From Lachnospiraceae bacterium (lineage in GTDB: Bacteria; Bacillota; Clostridia; Lachnospirales; Lachnospiraceae): a stretch of 7,903 nucleotides of DNA. Location of the stretch: NCBI GenBank assembly GCA_003542935.1, contig DPJQ01000195.1, positions 1 to 7,903 of the forward strand, written 5' to 3'. Below the pieces are notes generated by a model, which was not told where the DNA came from, did not search any database, and saw only the letters and a list, made by a program, of their open reading frames with translations. Shown here piece after piece: positions 1 to 5,880 of this stretch; position 1 is the stretch's first letter, and the number at the start of each line of letters is the position of its first letter. The position numbers and the translations under genes were made by a program.

Positions 1-541
1 ATATTACAAAAACGGCAAACCGGTCAAAAAGACCTGGAAAATTGTTAAAAAGAAGAAATATTATTTTATGGCTGACGGAATTGCCGCCGTGGGAAGTGTA
101 AAAATCAAAGGAAAATATTACATATTTAACGAAAAAGGGCAGCTTTTTACACCGTCTTCTAATAAAGTAGTCAAGGTTGGTAAGGCAAAATATCAGGTAG
201 ATAAAAAAGGCCGGGCTGTAAAGGGCTGGTCCAGGGACAAAAAGTATTATTTTTATACCAATGGGCAGATGGTCACAGGGACAGAGGTATTTAATGAAAT
301 ATTTTACTGCTTCAAGACCAACGGAAAGTATGATAAAAACATAACATCCAAGCTGCGCAAGGCGGCGGAATACGAGAAACCCATAGCTGAATTGCTTGCT
401 TTGATCGGGGAGCCGAAGAAAAGAGAATATTCTGAGGGGTGCTATGGTAACGGCACGGACTGTCTGCTGACCTATGATAATTTTGTCGTATACACATCTT
501 TTGACAAAGAGGGTGTAGAGCGGTTCATGGGAGCAGAATAG
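1..541 (+). CDS. Secreted cell-wall-binding-repeat protein with two-cysteine C-terminal module (5' truncated by window)
   Basis: The frame is open from base 2 and ends at TAG 539-541, leaving 179 visible codons; the start and any signal peptide lie upstream of the window. The ATG at 68 is internal, because the repeat pattern continues upstream of it. About 110 visible residues form tandem units of roughly 20 residues built on a Tyr-Tyr-Phe/Ile core followed by a Gly-Gln or Gly-Lys turn (for example KGKYYIFNEKGQ), the pattern of choline-binding/cell-wall-binding repeats that hold secreted proteins to the Gram-positive wall. After about base 344 comes a different module of some 65 residues with LIGEPKK, then GCYGNGTDC (two cysteines seven apart) and LLTYDNFVVYTS. 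No transglutaminase Cys-His-Asp set is visible in this part, although the next gene is a bare domain of that kind. The repeats resemble those of the genes at 3906 and 5881. Role: probably a wall-attached surface protein; enzymatic activity unknown. Confidence 0.8.
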   Translation, partial: YYKNGKPVKKTWKIVKKKKYYFMADGIAAVGSVKIKGKYYIFNEKGQLFTPSSNKVVKVGKAKYQVDKKGRAVKGWSRDKKYYFYTNGQMVTGTEVFNEIFYCFKTNGKYDKNITSKLRKAAEYEKPIAELLALIGEPKKREYSEGCYGNGTDCLLTYDNFVVYTSFDKEGVERFMGAE

Positions 542-560
542 AAAGAGAGGATACAGGAAG

Positions 561-1139
561 ATGAAAAAACAGGGTGTATACAAAAGATTTACGGTTTTTA
601 TTCTGGCAATGGTATTGATGACAGTCTGCATTTCCGGGGGAGTGACCGTTCAGGCGGCCCCGTCATTAAAAAGTGTGAAGGCTCAGGCGGATAAGATCAT
701 TGGTAAGCAGGTGAGTAAAAAAGACAGTAAGAAACAGAAACTGAAAAAATTATTTACCTATGTGGAGAAAAACTACGATTACAAGAGAACGATCGGTTTT
801 AAGAACGAAAAGGGCTGGGAAAGAGCGTATGCTCTGGAGATGTTCAAGGGAAAGAAGGGAAGTTGCTATCATTTTGCGGCCGCCTATGCGTTCCTGGCAA
901 AGCGGGCTACAGGCTATAAAGTCCGCATCGGGTTGGGTGATACGAACGGGTTCTCCGGGAAACTGCAGGATCATGGCTGGGTGGAGATCAAAATTAATTC
1001 CAAGTGGTATATCTGCGATCCCAATATGGATAAGTACGCGGCGGATTCTTCGGGTAAGTATTATCTGAAGGAGAGAAGTAAGCTGAAAAAGACATACGAC
1101 AGGTTTAAATCTGTCAAGTATGTCAATGTGACTTTCTAG
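561..1139 (+). CDS. Secreted transglutaminase-like (Cys-His-Asp) protein, no wall repeats (TG-A)
   Basis: 192 residues. Residues 1-32 are a signal peptide: a basic start, a hydrophobic core (TVFILAMVLMTVCISGG) and a likely cleavage near VQA-A. The rest is a compact transglutaminase-core-like domain. The predicted triad is Cys102 in KKGSCYHFAAAYAFLA, His138 in QDHGWVEI and Asp153 in WYICDP. Trp86 lies exactly 16 residues before the cysteine, and the preceding KLKKLFTYVEKNYDY helix matches the other two paralogues in the window. Family members act as protein cross-linkers, proteases or amidases; the substrate here is unknown. Unlike its paralogues it has no cell-wall repeats, but the gene directly upstream (19-base gap) carries repeats without this domain, so the two may work together. 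The ATG follows purine-rich AGGAAG and a further GAGAGG; the start is well supported by the signal peptide. Function beyond the family is inference. Confidence 0.85.
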   Translation: MKKQGVYKRFTVFILAMVLMTVCISGGVTVQAAPSLKSVKAQADKIIGKQVSKKDSKKQKLKKLFTYVEKNYDYKRTIGFKNEKGWERAYALEMFKGKKGSCYHFAAAYAFLAKRATGYKVRIGLGDTNGFSGKLQDHGWVEIKINSKWYICDPNMDKYAADSSGKYYLKERSKLKKTYDRFKSVKYVNVTF

Positions 1140-1149
1140 GGAAGCGGCC

Positions 1150-2544
1150 ATGGTATTCAGTTCACTGGTTTTTGTGAGTATATTTTTGCCGGTCACGCTG
1201 CTGGCAAGCTGGGCTCTTCGTCCTGTGTGGGCGAAGAACGCCCTGCTTTTAGCGGCCAGCCTGCTGTTCTACGCCTATGGGGAGCCGGTCTATGTGTTTC
1301 TGATGATCGGATCTGCCTTTATGAATTATCTGTGGGCCCGGCTGATCGAGAGATACAGACAGCAGGCCCGAATCATGCTCGCGCTTTCGGTTGTGATGAA
1401 TCTGGGCATATTGGGTGTATATAAGTATGCAGGGTTTCTGGTGGAACTGTGGAATGGATGCACCGGTACGGCTGTACCCGTGCCCCGGCTGGCTCTGCCT
1501 ATCGGCATTTCTTTCTTCACCTTTCAGGCTATGTCCTACGTATTTGATGTATACAGGCGAGAGGTGGCATCCCAGAAGAATTTTGTACATATTCTGCTCT
1601 ACATATCCTTCTTCCCTCAGCTTATTGCGGGACCCATTGTGAAATATCATGATATTGACAGAGAGCTGGCTGAGCGCCATCAGACTCTGAACGGGACAGC
1701 GGAAGGATTTCGCCGTTTTATCTTCGGATTGGCAAAGAAAGTGCTGATTGCCAATATAATGGGTGCGGCGGCGGACGCCTGTTTCGGTGCCGGGACGCTG
1801 CAGGTGAATGCGGCGGTGGCCTGGATCGGAGCGGCATCCTATATGCTGCAGATTTATTTTGACTTCAGCGGCTATAGTGATATGGCCATCGGCCTGGGAT
1901 GGATGTTCGGGTTTCATTTTAAAGAGAATTTCCGTCATCCCTATACGGCGGTTTCCGTGCGGGATTTCTGGAAACGGTGGCATATCTCTCTCTCGGGCTG
2001 GTTCAAGGAATATCTTTATATTCCTCTGGGTGGGAACCGCAAAGGGCGGGTGCGCACCTGCATCAATAAATTTATCGTATTCCTCTGTACCGGTATCTGG
2101 CATGGGGCCAACGTCACTTTTCTTTTCTGGGGGGCGTATCATGGGTTTTTCCTGATGTTGGAGGAATATCTGCCGTTTTTTAAACGGGAGAGAAAAAGCT
2201 GGGGACGGTGTGTTTCTCATATCTATGCCCTGATGGTGGTTCTGATCGGTTTTGTATTTTTCCGGGCGGATACCATGGGGCAGGGACTCTTTTGGGTCAG
2301 GGAAATGTTTACAGGATTTCATTTTGAGCCGGAGGCGATGCGGTTGTGCCTGTCTCTGCTCACGCCGCTGAATATAACCGTTTTTGCGGCGGGAATAGCG
2401 GCCTGTCTGCCTTTTGGGGAAAGATTCAGGGAGAAAAAAGCGGCCATGGTCTTTTCCTGGGCCGTAAGCCCGCTGCTGTTGTTTTTATGTATGCTGAGTC
2501 TGGCGGGCGGGACGTACAATCCCTTTATCTATTTTCGCTTTTAG
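1150..2544 (+). CDS. MBOAT-family membrane O-acyltransferase (AlgI/DltB-like)
   Basis: 464 residues, the usual length for AlgI-type MBOAT proteins, starting with the typical MVFSSLVFVSIFLP. Many hydrophobic segments indicate a polytopic membrane protein. Diagnostic motifs are FFPQLIAGPIVKY (about 154-166), YFDFSGYSDMAIGLG (about 236-250), RDFWKRWHISLSGWFKEYLYIPLGG (about 271-295, His278) and GIWHGANVTFLFWGAYHG (about 315-332). His318 is the expected invariant catalytic histidine of the family. Such proteins move an acyl group, usually acetyl, from a cytoplasmic donor across the membrane to an extracellular acceptor or partner protein. The next gene, 11 bases downstream, encodes an SGNH/DHHW protein, the usual partner in alginate- and peptidoglycan-type O-acetylation. 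The start lies 10 bases after the previous stop, with a weak AGGGAAG site overlapping that stop, so translational coupling is likely. The acceptor polymer cannot be read from the sequence. Confidence 0.93.
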   Translation: MVFSSLVFVSIFLPVTLLASWALRPVWAKNALLLAASLLFYAYGEPVYVFLMIGSAFMNYLWARLIERYRQQARIMLALSVVMNLGILGVYKYAGFLVELWNGCTGTAVPVPRLALPIGISFFTFQAMSYVFDVYRREVASQKNFVHILLYISFFPQLIAGPIVKYHDIDRELAERHQTLNGTAEGFRRFIFGLAKKVLIANIMGAAADACFGAGTLQVNAAVAWIGAASYMLQIYFDFSGYSDMAIGLGWMFGFHFKENFRHPYTAVSVRDFWKRWHISLSGWFKEYLYIPLGGNRKGRVRTCINKFIVFLCTGIWHGANVTFLFWGAYHGFFLMLEEYLPFFKRERKSWGRCVSHIYALMVVLIGFVFFRADTMGQGLFWVREMFTGFHFEPEAMRLCLSLLTPLNITVFAAGIAACLPFGERFREKKAAMVFSWAVSPLLLFLCMLSLAGGTYNPFIYFRF

Positions 2545-2550
2545 GAGAGG
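2543..2550 (+). promoter_or_regulatory. Ribosome binding site that fixes the DHHW/AlgX-like gene start
   Basis: AGGAGAGG lies 5 bases before ATG 2556 and overlaps the stop codon of the MBOAT gene. It selects this start over the in-frame ATG at 2346, which would add 70 residues lacking signal-peptide character and overlapping the MBOAT reading frame by almost 200 bases. The overlap of site and stop codon suggests coupled translation of the two genes. Confidence 0.8.
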
Positions 2551-2555
2551 GGAAG

Positions 2556-3899
2556 ATGAAAAAAAAATCAAACATAGCGTATATCATAATCTGCCTGGCG
2601 CTCTGTCTCCTTCCCTCGGCGGGGCTGCTCATTGGGGGAGCAGAGGAATCTTCGGAAAACCGTGAACTGGCCTCTGTTCCCTCATGGAAAACGGAGGAGG
2701 GATGGAACGCAAACATACTCGATGATGCAGGGGCCTGGTTTGAAGACCATTTCGCTTTCCGCAATGAGTGGGTGACGGGCTATGCGCTTCTGGCGGGAGG
2801 TATTTTCGGTGTTTCGGCCCAGGACAATGTGATCGTGGGAGAGGACGGATGGCTCTACTATATGGATTCCCTTGAAGACTATCAGGGATCGGAACAGCTC
2901 AGTGACCGGCAGCTTTTTGCCGTGGCCCATACGCTTGCCATGATACAGTCTTACGCAGCTGAAAACGGCGTGGATTTTGTCTTTACCGTTGCGCCGAATA
3001 AAAATTCCCTTTATGGCGAGCGAATGCCCTATTACTATCGCGGCTATCGTGCCGGAGAAAATAACCTGTCCCGGATCGTGCCGTATCTGGAGGCGGAGCA
3101 GGTGAATTATGTGGATCTGTATGGCTTTCTGAAAAGTCAGAACGAGGTGCTGTACCATGCCAGGGATTCTCATTGGAACAATAAAGGGGCGGCCCTGGCG
3201 GCGGATCGGCTGCTTTCCCGCCTTGGGAAAAAGCATGCGTCCTACGCCGACAGGGATTTTGCGGTACGGAAAGACTGTGAAGGGGATCTGGATCAGATGC
3301 TCTATCCGGCGGCGGTGAGGCCGGAGGATGAGATCTATTACGATCCGCTTCCGCAGTTTCGTTATGTGGAAGCGGTGGAGAGTAATTTTGAACCGCGGAT
3401 CCGTACCCTGTCCGACGGGAAGGAGGGTAGCCTGGTGATGTATCGGGATTCTTTTGGAAACGCGCTGCTGCCCTATATGGCGGAGGCTTTTGGAGAAGCC
3501 TATTTTTCCAGGGGGGTTCCCTATCCGCTTTCGGATCTGTTTGCCTGTGAGGCGGATACTCTGGTGATCGAACGGGCAGAGCGTTTCCTTCCGGATATGG
3601 CGGAGAATGCCCCGGTGATGCCCGCGCCGATTGCCTCCGATATGGATGAGGCGGATTTTCAGACTGAGATCCCGGATTTGGAAGTTACGGATCAGGGGGT
3701 ATATACAAAAGTCAGCGGCAGCCTGCCCGCCGAAAATCTGGGAGTGGATTCCCGGGTTTATATCCGCGTGGATGAGCTTCTGACTTACGAGGCGTTTCCC
3801 GTGACCAGAGAGGACGGTCAGGATGGCTTTGAGTTATATATCGTTACGGAACTTTTAGAGGAGAACAGCCTGTATGAGTTGTATGTTTCAAGGGGGTAA
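2556..3899 (+). CDS. DHHW/AlgX-like SGNH O-acetyltransferase partner of the MBOAT protein
   Basis: 447 residues. An N-terminal hydrophobic segment (about 8-27) after MKKKSN acts as a signal anchor or signal peptide and places the protein outside the membrane. Family landmarks are SSENRELASVP (32-42), WFEDHFAFRNEW (61-72), DGWLYYMD (97-104), HARDSHWNNKGA (201-212) and MYRDSFGNALLPYM (295-308). By analogy with AlgJ/AlgX, Asp204 and His206 in DSHW and Ser299 in RDSFG make up the SGNH-type catalytic triad. All three are present, so an active enzyme is expected. About 90 residues after position 360 look like a beta-rich C-terminal extension. Known partners of MBOAT proteins accept the exported acyl group and place it on a glycan; the glycan here could be a wall polymer, teichoic acid or exopolysaccharide. 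The gene is tightly spaced with its neighbours on both sides (11 and 6 bases). Confidence 0.9.
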   Translation: MKKKSNIAYIIICLALCLLPSAGLLIGGAEESSENRELASVPSWKTEEGWNANILDDAGAWFEDHFAFRNEWVTGYALLAGGIFGVSAQDNVIVGEDGWLYYMDSLEDYQGSEQLSDRQLFAVAHTLAMIQSYAAENGVDFVFTVAPNKNSLYGERMPYYYRGYRAGENNLSRIVPYLEAEQVNYVDLYGFLKSQNEVLYHARDSHWNNKGAALAADRLLSRLGKKHASYADRDFAVRKDCEGDLDQMLYPAAVRPEDEIYYDPLPQFRYVEAVESNFEPRIRTLSDGKEGSLVMYRDSFGNALLPYMAEAFGEAYFSRGVPYPLSDLFACEADTLVIERAERFLPDMAENAPVMPAPIASDMDEADFQTEIPDLEVTDQGVYTKVSGSLPAENLGVDSRVYIRVDELLTYEAFPVTREDGQDGFELYIVTELLEENSLYELYVSRG

Positions 3900-3905
3900 G
3901 GAAAG

Positions 3906-4781
3906 ATGAAAAATTTAAAAAAAGCATGTCTGTATATACTCTGCGCAGGATTGTTTCTGCTCTTCTCTGTGCCCTGTCGTGGGGCTCAGGAGCAGATCCA
4001 GGCTGGTTTGGTTGAAGAAAACGGGTCTTATCGGTATTATCAGGATGGACAGGCATTAAAAAATCAGTGGAAAAGACTGGAAGAAAACAAGCGGAAATAT
4101 TATTTTGGGGAAGATGGCGCTGCTGTAGTCGGAAGCCATAAGATCGGAGATAAATACTATGTCTTTAACGCCCGGGGACAGCTGCTGGAACCGTCAAAAA
4201 CCAAATTTGTTACCGCAAATAATCGTACATATTATGTAAACAGCAAGGGCAATCCGGTTAGCGGCTGGCAGATTGTCAAGGGAGAACTTTACTATATAAC
4301 AAAGAAGGGTTTAAAGAAGACCGATGTAGTATATGATGGGATTACTCTGGGAAAAACTGGCGCGGCCAGGGTTAACACGGCATCCCGTTTAAAAATGAAG
4401 GTTATGGAAGTTGTATCTGAAATTACTACTCCCGAAATGAGCCGTAAAGAAAAACTGAGGGCCTGTTTTGACTACACCATAAGTTCGGAATTTCGATATG
4501 ACAGAAGGACAAAATGGCCGAATGTCAAGAAAAAGGGCTGGCAGAAAAAATGTGCGCTGGATATGCTGGAGACCCATCGCGGCGTGTGTTTTGGTTATGC
4601 TTGTGCGTTTGCCGCATTGGCGGATGAGTTGGGCTATACTCCGTATCTGATTGACGCCAATTTGCACAGCCGCCATTGCTTTGTGAGAATAGATAAGAAA
4701 TATTATGATAAACTCACGAATTCTTTCGGCGCGAAAAAGTATCCCCGGAAACATAAGATTCTCGGAATTACGAAATTTTAA
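3906..4781 (+). CDS. Secreted cell-wall-repeat protein with C-terminal transglutaminase-like domain (TG-B)
   Basis: 291 residues. A signal peptide covers about 1-27 (KKACLYILCAGLFLLFSVP, likely cleavage around RGA-Q). Residues about 36-155 hold cell-wall-binding repeats, for example GSYRYYQDGQALKNQW, RKYYFGEDGAAVVG and DKYYVFNARGQLLEP. The third of these closely matches DNA-encoded repeats in the partial gene at the window start. Residues about 165-291 are a transglutaminase-like domain: KLRACFDYTISSEFRY, then Trp212, Cys228 in HRGVCFGYACAFAALA, His257 in SRHCFVRI and Asp268 in KYYDKL. Trp-to-Cys spacing is 16, as in both paralogues. The His is followed by CFV rather than the GW of the other two, which may alter the active-site pocket. 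The gene starts 6 bases after the DHHW gene; its site (AGGGGG, 3890-3895) lies inside the end of that gene, pointing to co-transcription. Probably wall-attached; substrate unknown. Confidence 0.87.
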   Translation: MKNLKKACLYILCAGLFLLFSVPCRGAQEQIQAGLVEENGSYRYYQDGQALKNQWKRLEENKRKYYFGEDGAAVVGSHKIGDKYYVFNARGQLLEPSKTKFVTANNRTYYVNSKGNPVSGWQIVKGELYYITKKGLKKTDVVYDGITLGKTGAARVNTASRLKMKVMEVVSEITTPEMSRKEKLRACFDYTISSEFRYDRRTKWPNVKKKGWQKKCALDMLETHRGVCFGYACAFAALADELGYTPYLIDANLHSRHCFVRIDKKYYDKLTNSFGAKKYPRKHKILGITKF

Positions 4782-4817
4782 GATAAAGCAGAACGAGGAA
4801 CAAGGAGAAAAGAAGCT

Positions 4818-5633
4818 ATGAAAAAGAAAAAAGTACTGGTATTTCTGGCAGCTCTGACAGTATCGTCTGCCCTGGGTCTTTCGGGCTGTGGCGGAGGACA
4901 GTCTGCAGATAAGACGTCTTCCGCGGGCGGGATGCAGTCCGCGGATGTGCAGGAAAGCGGAGACATTTCCGGCACGGGAGAAAAGGTCTCACGGCCGGAG
5001 GAGAGCGCAGCATCTACGGAGGAAGAATTGTCTCAGCCGGAAGGGGAAGAGGTTTCCGCGATGGCGTCTCAGCCGGAAGTGCCTGCGGAAAATTCAGAGA
5101 CAGCGGCGGATTCTTCCGCAAGCGAAGAGGCGGAAGCGGCCCCGGACGGAGTATCGGAGGTTTCGGAGACGTCGGTGATGTACACAACCGTCAATCTGGT
5201 GCTTCGGGCAGAGGCAGATAAGGATGCGGATAAACTGGAAATCCTTCCGGTCAACACGGAGATCACAGTTCTGGAGGAGGGAGAAGAGTGGTGTCGTGTC
5301 GAAAGCAATGGTCAGGAGGGTTATGTATTTGGAAAGTATCTGACCGGGAGTAAGGAAGAGGCGGCGAAGGCAGAGGAAGAGGCGAAAGCCAAAGCTAAAG
5401 CCGAGGCCGAGGCAAAAGCAAAGAAGGCGGCCCAGGAGGCAGCGAAGAAGGAGGCGTCCAAATCCTCGTCGAAGCCGTCATCGAAAAAAAGCAGCAGTAA
5501 GAAATCAAGCGGTAAAAAGAAGAATGAGAAAAAGGAAGTCAGCCGTGAGAATTTTGACGATTGTGACGGCAGCGGCCATGGATATACGGAGATCCGCTAC
5601 TCTGACGGCAGTGTGGAGATTATCGAGTATTAG
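4818..5633 (+). CDS. Lipoprotein with SH3b domain, Lys/Ser-rich linker and CDGSGHG tail
   Basis: 271 residues. The N-terminus is a lipoprotein signal: MKKKK, a hydrophobic core, then the lipobox LSGC with Cys24 as lipidation site, followed by GGG. Residues 25-115 are a low-complexity Ser/Glu/Ala/Pro stretch suited to spanning the wall. Residues about 118-177 form a bacterial SH3 domain (MYTTVNLVLRAEADKDADKL, ITVLEEGEEWCRVESNGQEGYV, FGKYLTG), a fold that often binds peptidoglycan. Residues about 178-212 are a Lys/Glu/Ala stretch predicted to be helical or coiled coil, and 213-238 a Ser/Lys-rich segment. The last 28 residues differ sharply: FDDCDGSGHGYTEIRYSDGS, then a Val/Ile/Glu end. AAGGAG at 4802-4807 stands 10 bases before the start. 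The gene lies 36 bases after TG-B and probably belongs to the same transcript. It may be a membrane-anchored wall sensor or scaffold; this is inference. Confidence 0.87.
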   Translation: MKKKKVLVFLAALTVSSALGLSGCGGGQSADKTSSAGGMQSADVQESGDISGTGEKVSRPEESAASTEEELSQPEGEEVSAMASQPEVPAENSETAADSSASEEAEAAPDGVSEVSETSVMYTTVNLVLRAEADKDADKLEILPVNTEITVLEEGEEWCRVESNGQEGYVFGKYLTGSKEEAAKAEEEAKAKAKAEAEAKAKKAAQEAAKKEASKSSSKPSSKKSSSKKSSGKKKNEKKEVSRENFDDCDGSGHGYTEIRYSDGSVEIIEY

Positions 5634-5644
5634 ATTGTTGTATA

Positions 5645-5848
5645 GTAACTGTTCAGCACAGGTCGAAGCACTTCCCACAGGACGCCTTCGGTGTGCTGCT
5701 GAGATCGTAAAACATGATTCAAGTGTGCAAAAGTCTCCACTTCGTTCCGATCGGTTCTTAACGAGCGCCACTGGCGCTCAGAACCCCATCGGCGAAGCCG
5801 ATTTTTAATGGTTTTTTGCATGTAACTGTGAAGGTACTGAACAGTTAC
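5645..5848. repeat. Structured MITE-like non-coding repeat with 12-bp inverted ends
   Basis: The 247 bases between 5633 and 5881 hold no gene but are highly structured. The ends are perfect 12-bp inverted repeats: gtaactgttcag at 5645-5656 and ctgaacagttac at 5837-5848. Inside are further stems: cagcaca 5654-5660 with tgtgctg 5692-5698, nested around cgaag 5664-5668 and cttcg 5686-5690; ggttct 5753-5758 with agaacc 5780-5785 around gagcgcca/tggcgctc (5763-5779); atcggc/gccgat (5788-5802); and gtaactgt 5822-5829 with acagttac 5841-5848. No convincing target-site duplication is visible at the flanks, and no protein of its own is encoded. It resembles a miniature inverted-repeat or REP-like element. 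Whether other copies exist in the genome cannot be seen from one window. Confidence 0.7.
5788..5806 (+). terminator. Rho-independent terminator-like hairpin inside the repeat element
   Basis: A perfect 6-bp stem, atcggc with gccgat, closes a GAA loop and is followed directly by a run of T at 5802-5806; a second T run follows at 5812-5817. It lies about 155 bases after the lipoprotein stop and is preceded by a longer nested hairpin (5753-5785). It could end the operon that reaches the lipoprotein gene. It is short for a strong terminator, and it may simply be part of the repeat element. Confidence 0.5.
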
Positions 5849-5870
5849 CAGATAATAAGTATATATCAGA

Positions 5871-5876
5871 AGGAGG
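5871..5876 (+). promoter_or_regulatory. Ribosome binding site of TG-C
   Basis: AGGAGG lies 4 bases before ATG 5881, in a short A/T-rich stretch (5849-5880) between the repeat element and the gene. That stretch contains gataat (5851-5856) and tatata (5860-5865), either of which could be a -10 box, but no good -35 box is seen at the right distance, so no promoter is called. Confidence 0.75.
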
Positions 5877-5880
5877 AATA

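Noticed and set aside
1249..2322. Long minus-strand open frame of 357 codons opposite the MBOAT gene
   Set aside because: It mirrors a well-supported MBOAT gene, shows no recognisable domain and has His/Pro/Arg-rich composition typical of an antisense shadow.
2346..2555. Longer start for the DHHW/AlgX-like gene
   Set aside because: The added 70 residues overlap the MBOAT frame and lack signal character; ATG 2556 has a strong ribosome binding site and a clear N-terminal hydrophobic segment.
3484..3501. Hairpin aggctt/aagcct followed by T-rich sequence
   Set aside because: It lies inside the DHHW/AlgX-like coding region between conserved parts, so a terminator role is unlikely.
5524..5821. 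Small open frames on both strands across the repeat element
   Set aside because: They run through the inverted-repeat structure and the lipoprotein 3' end, have no ribosome binding sites and no recognisable protein features.
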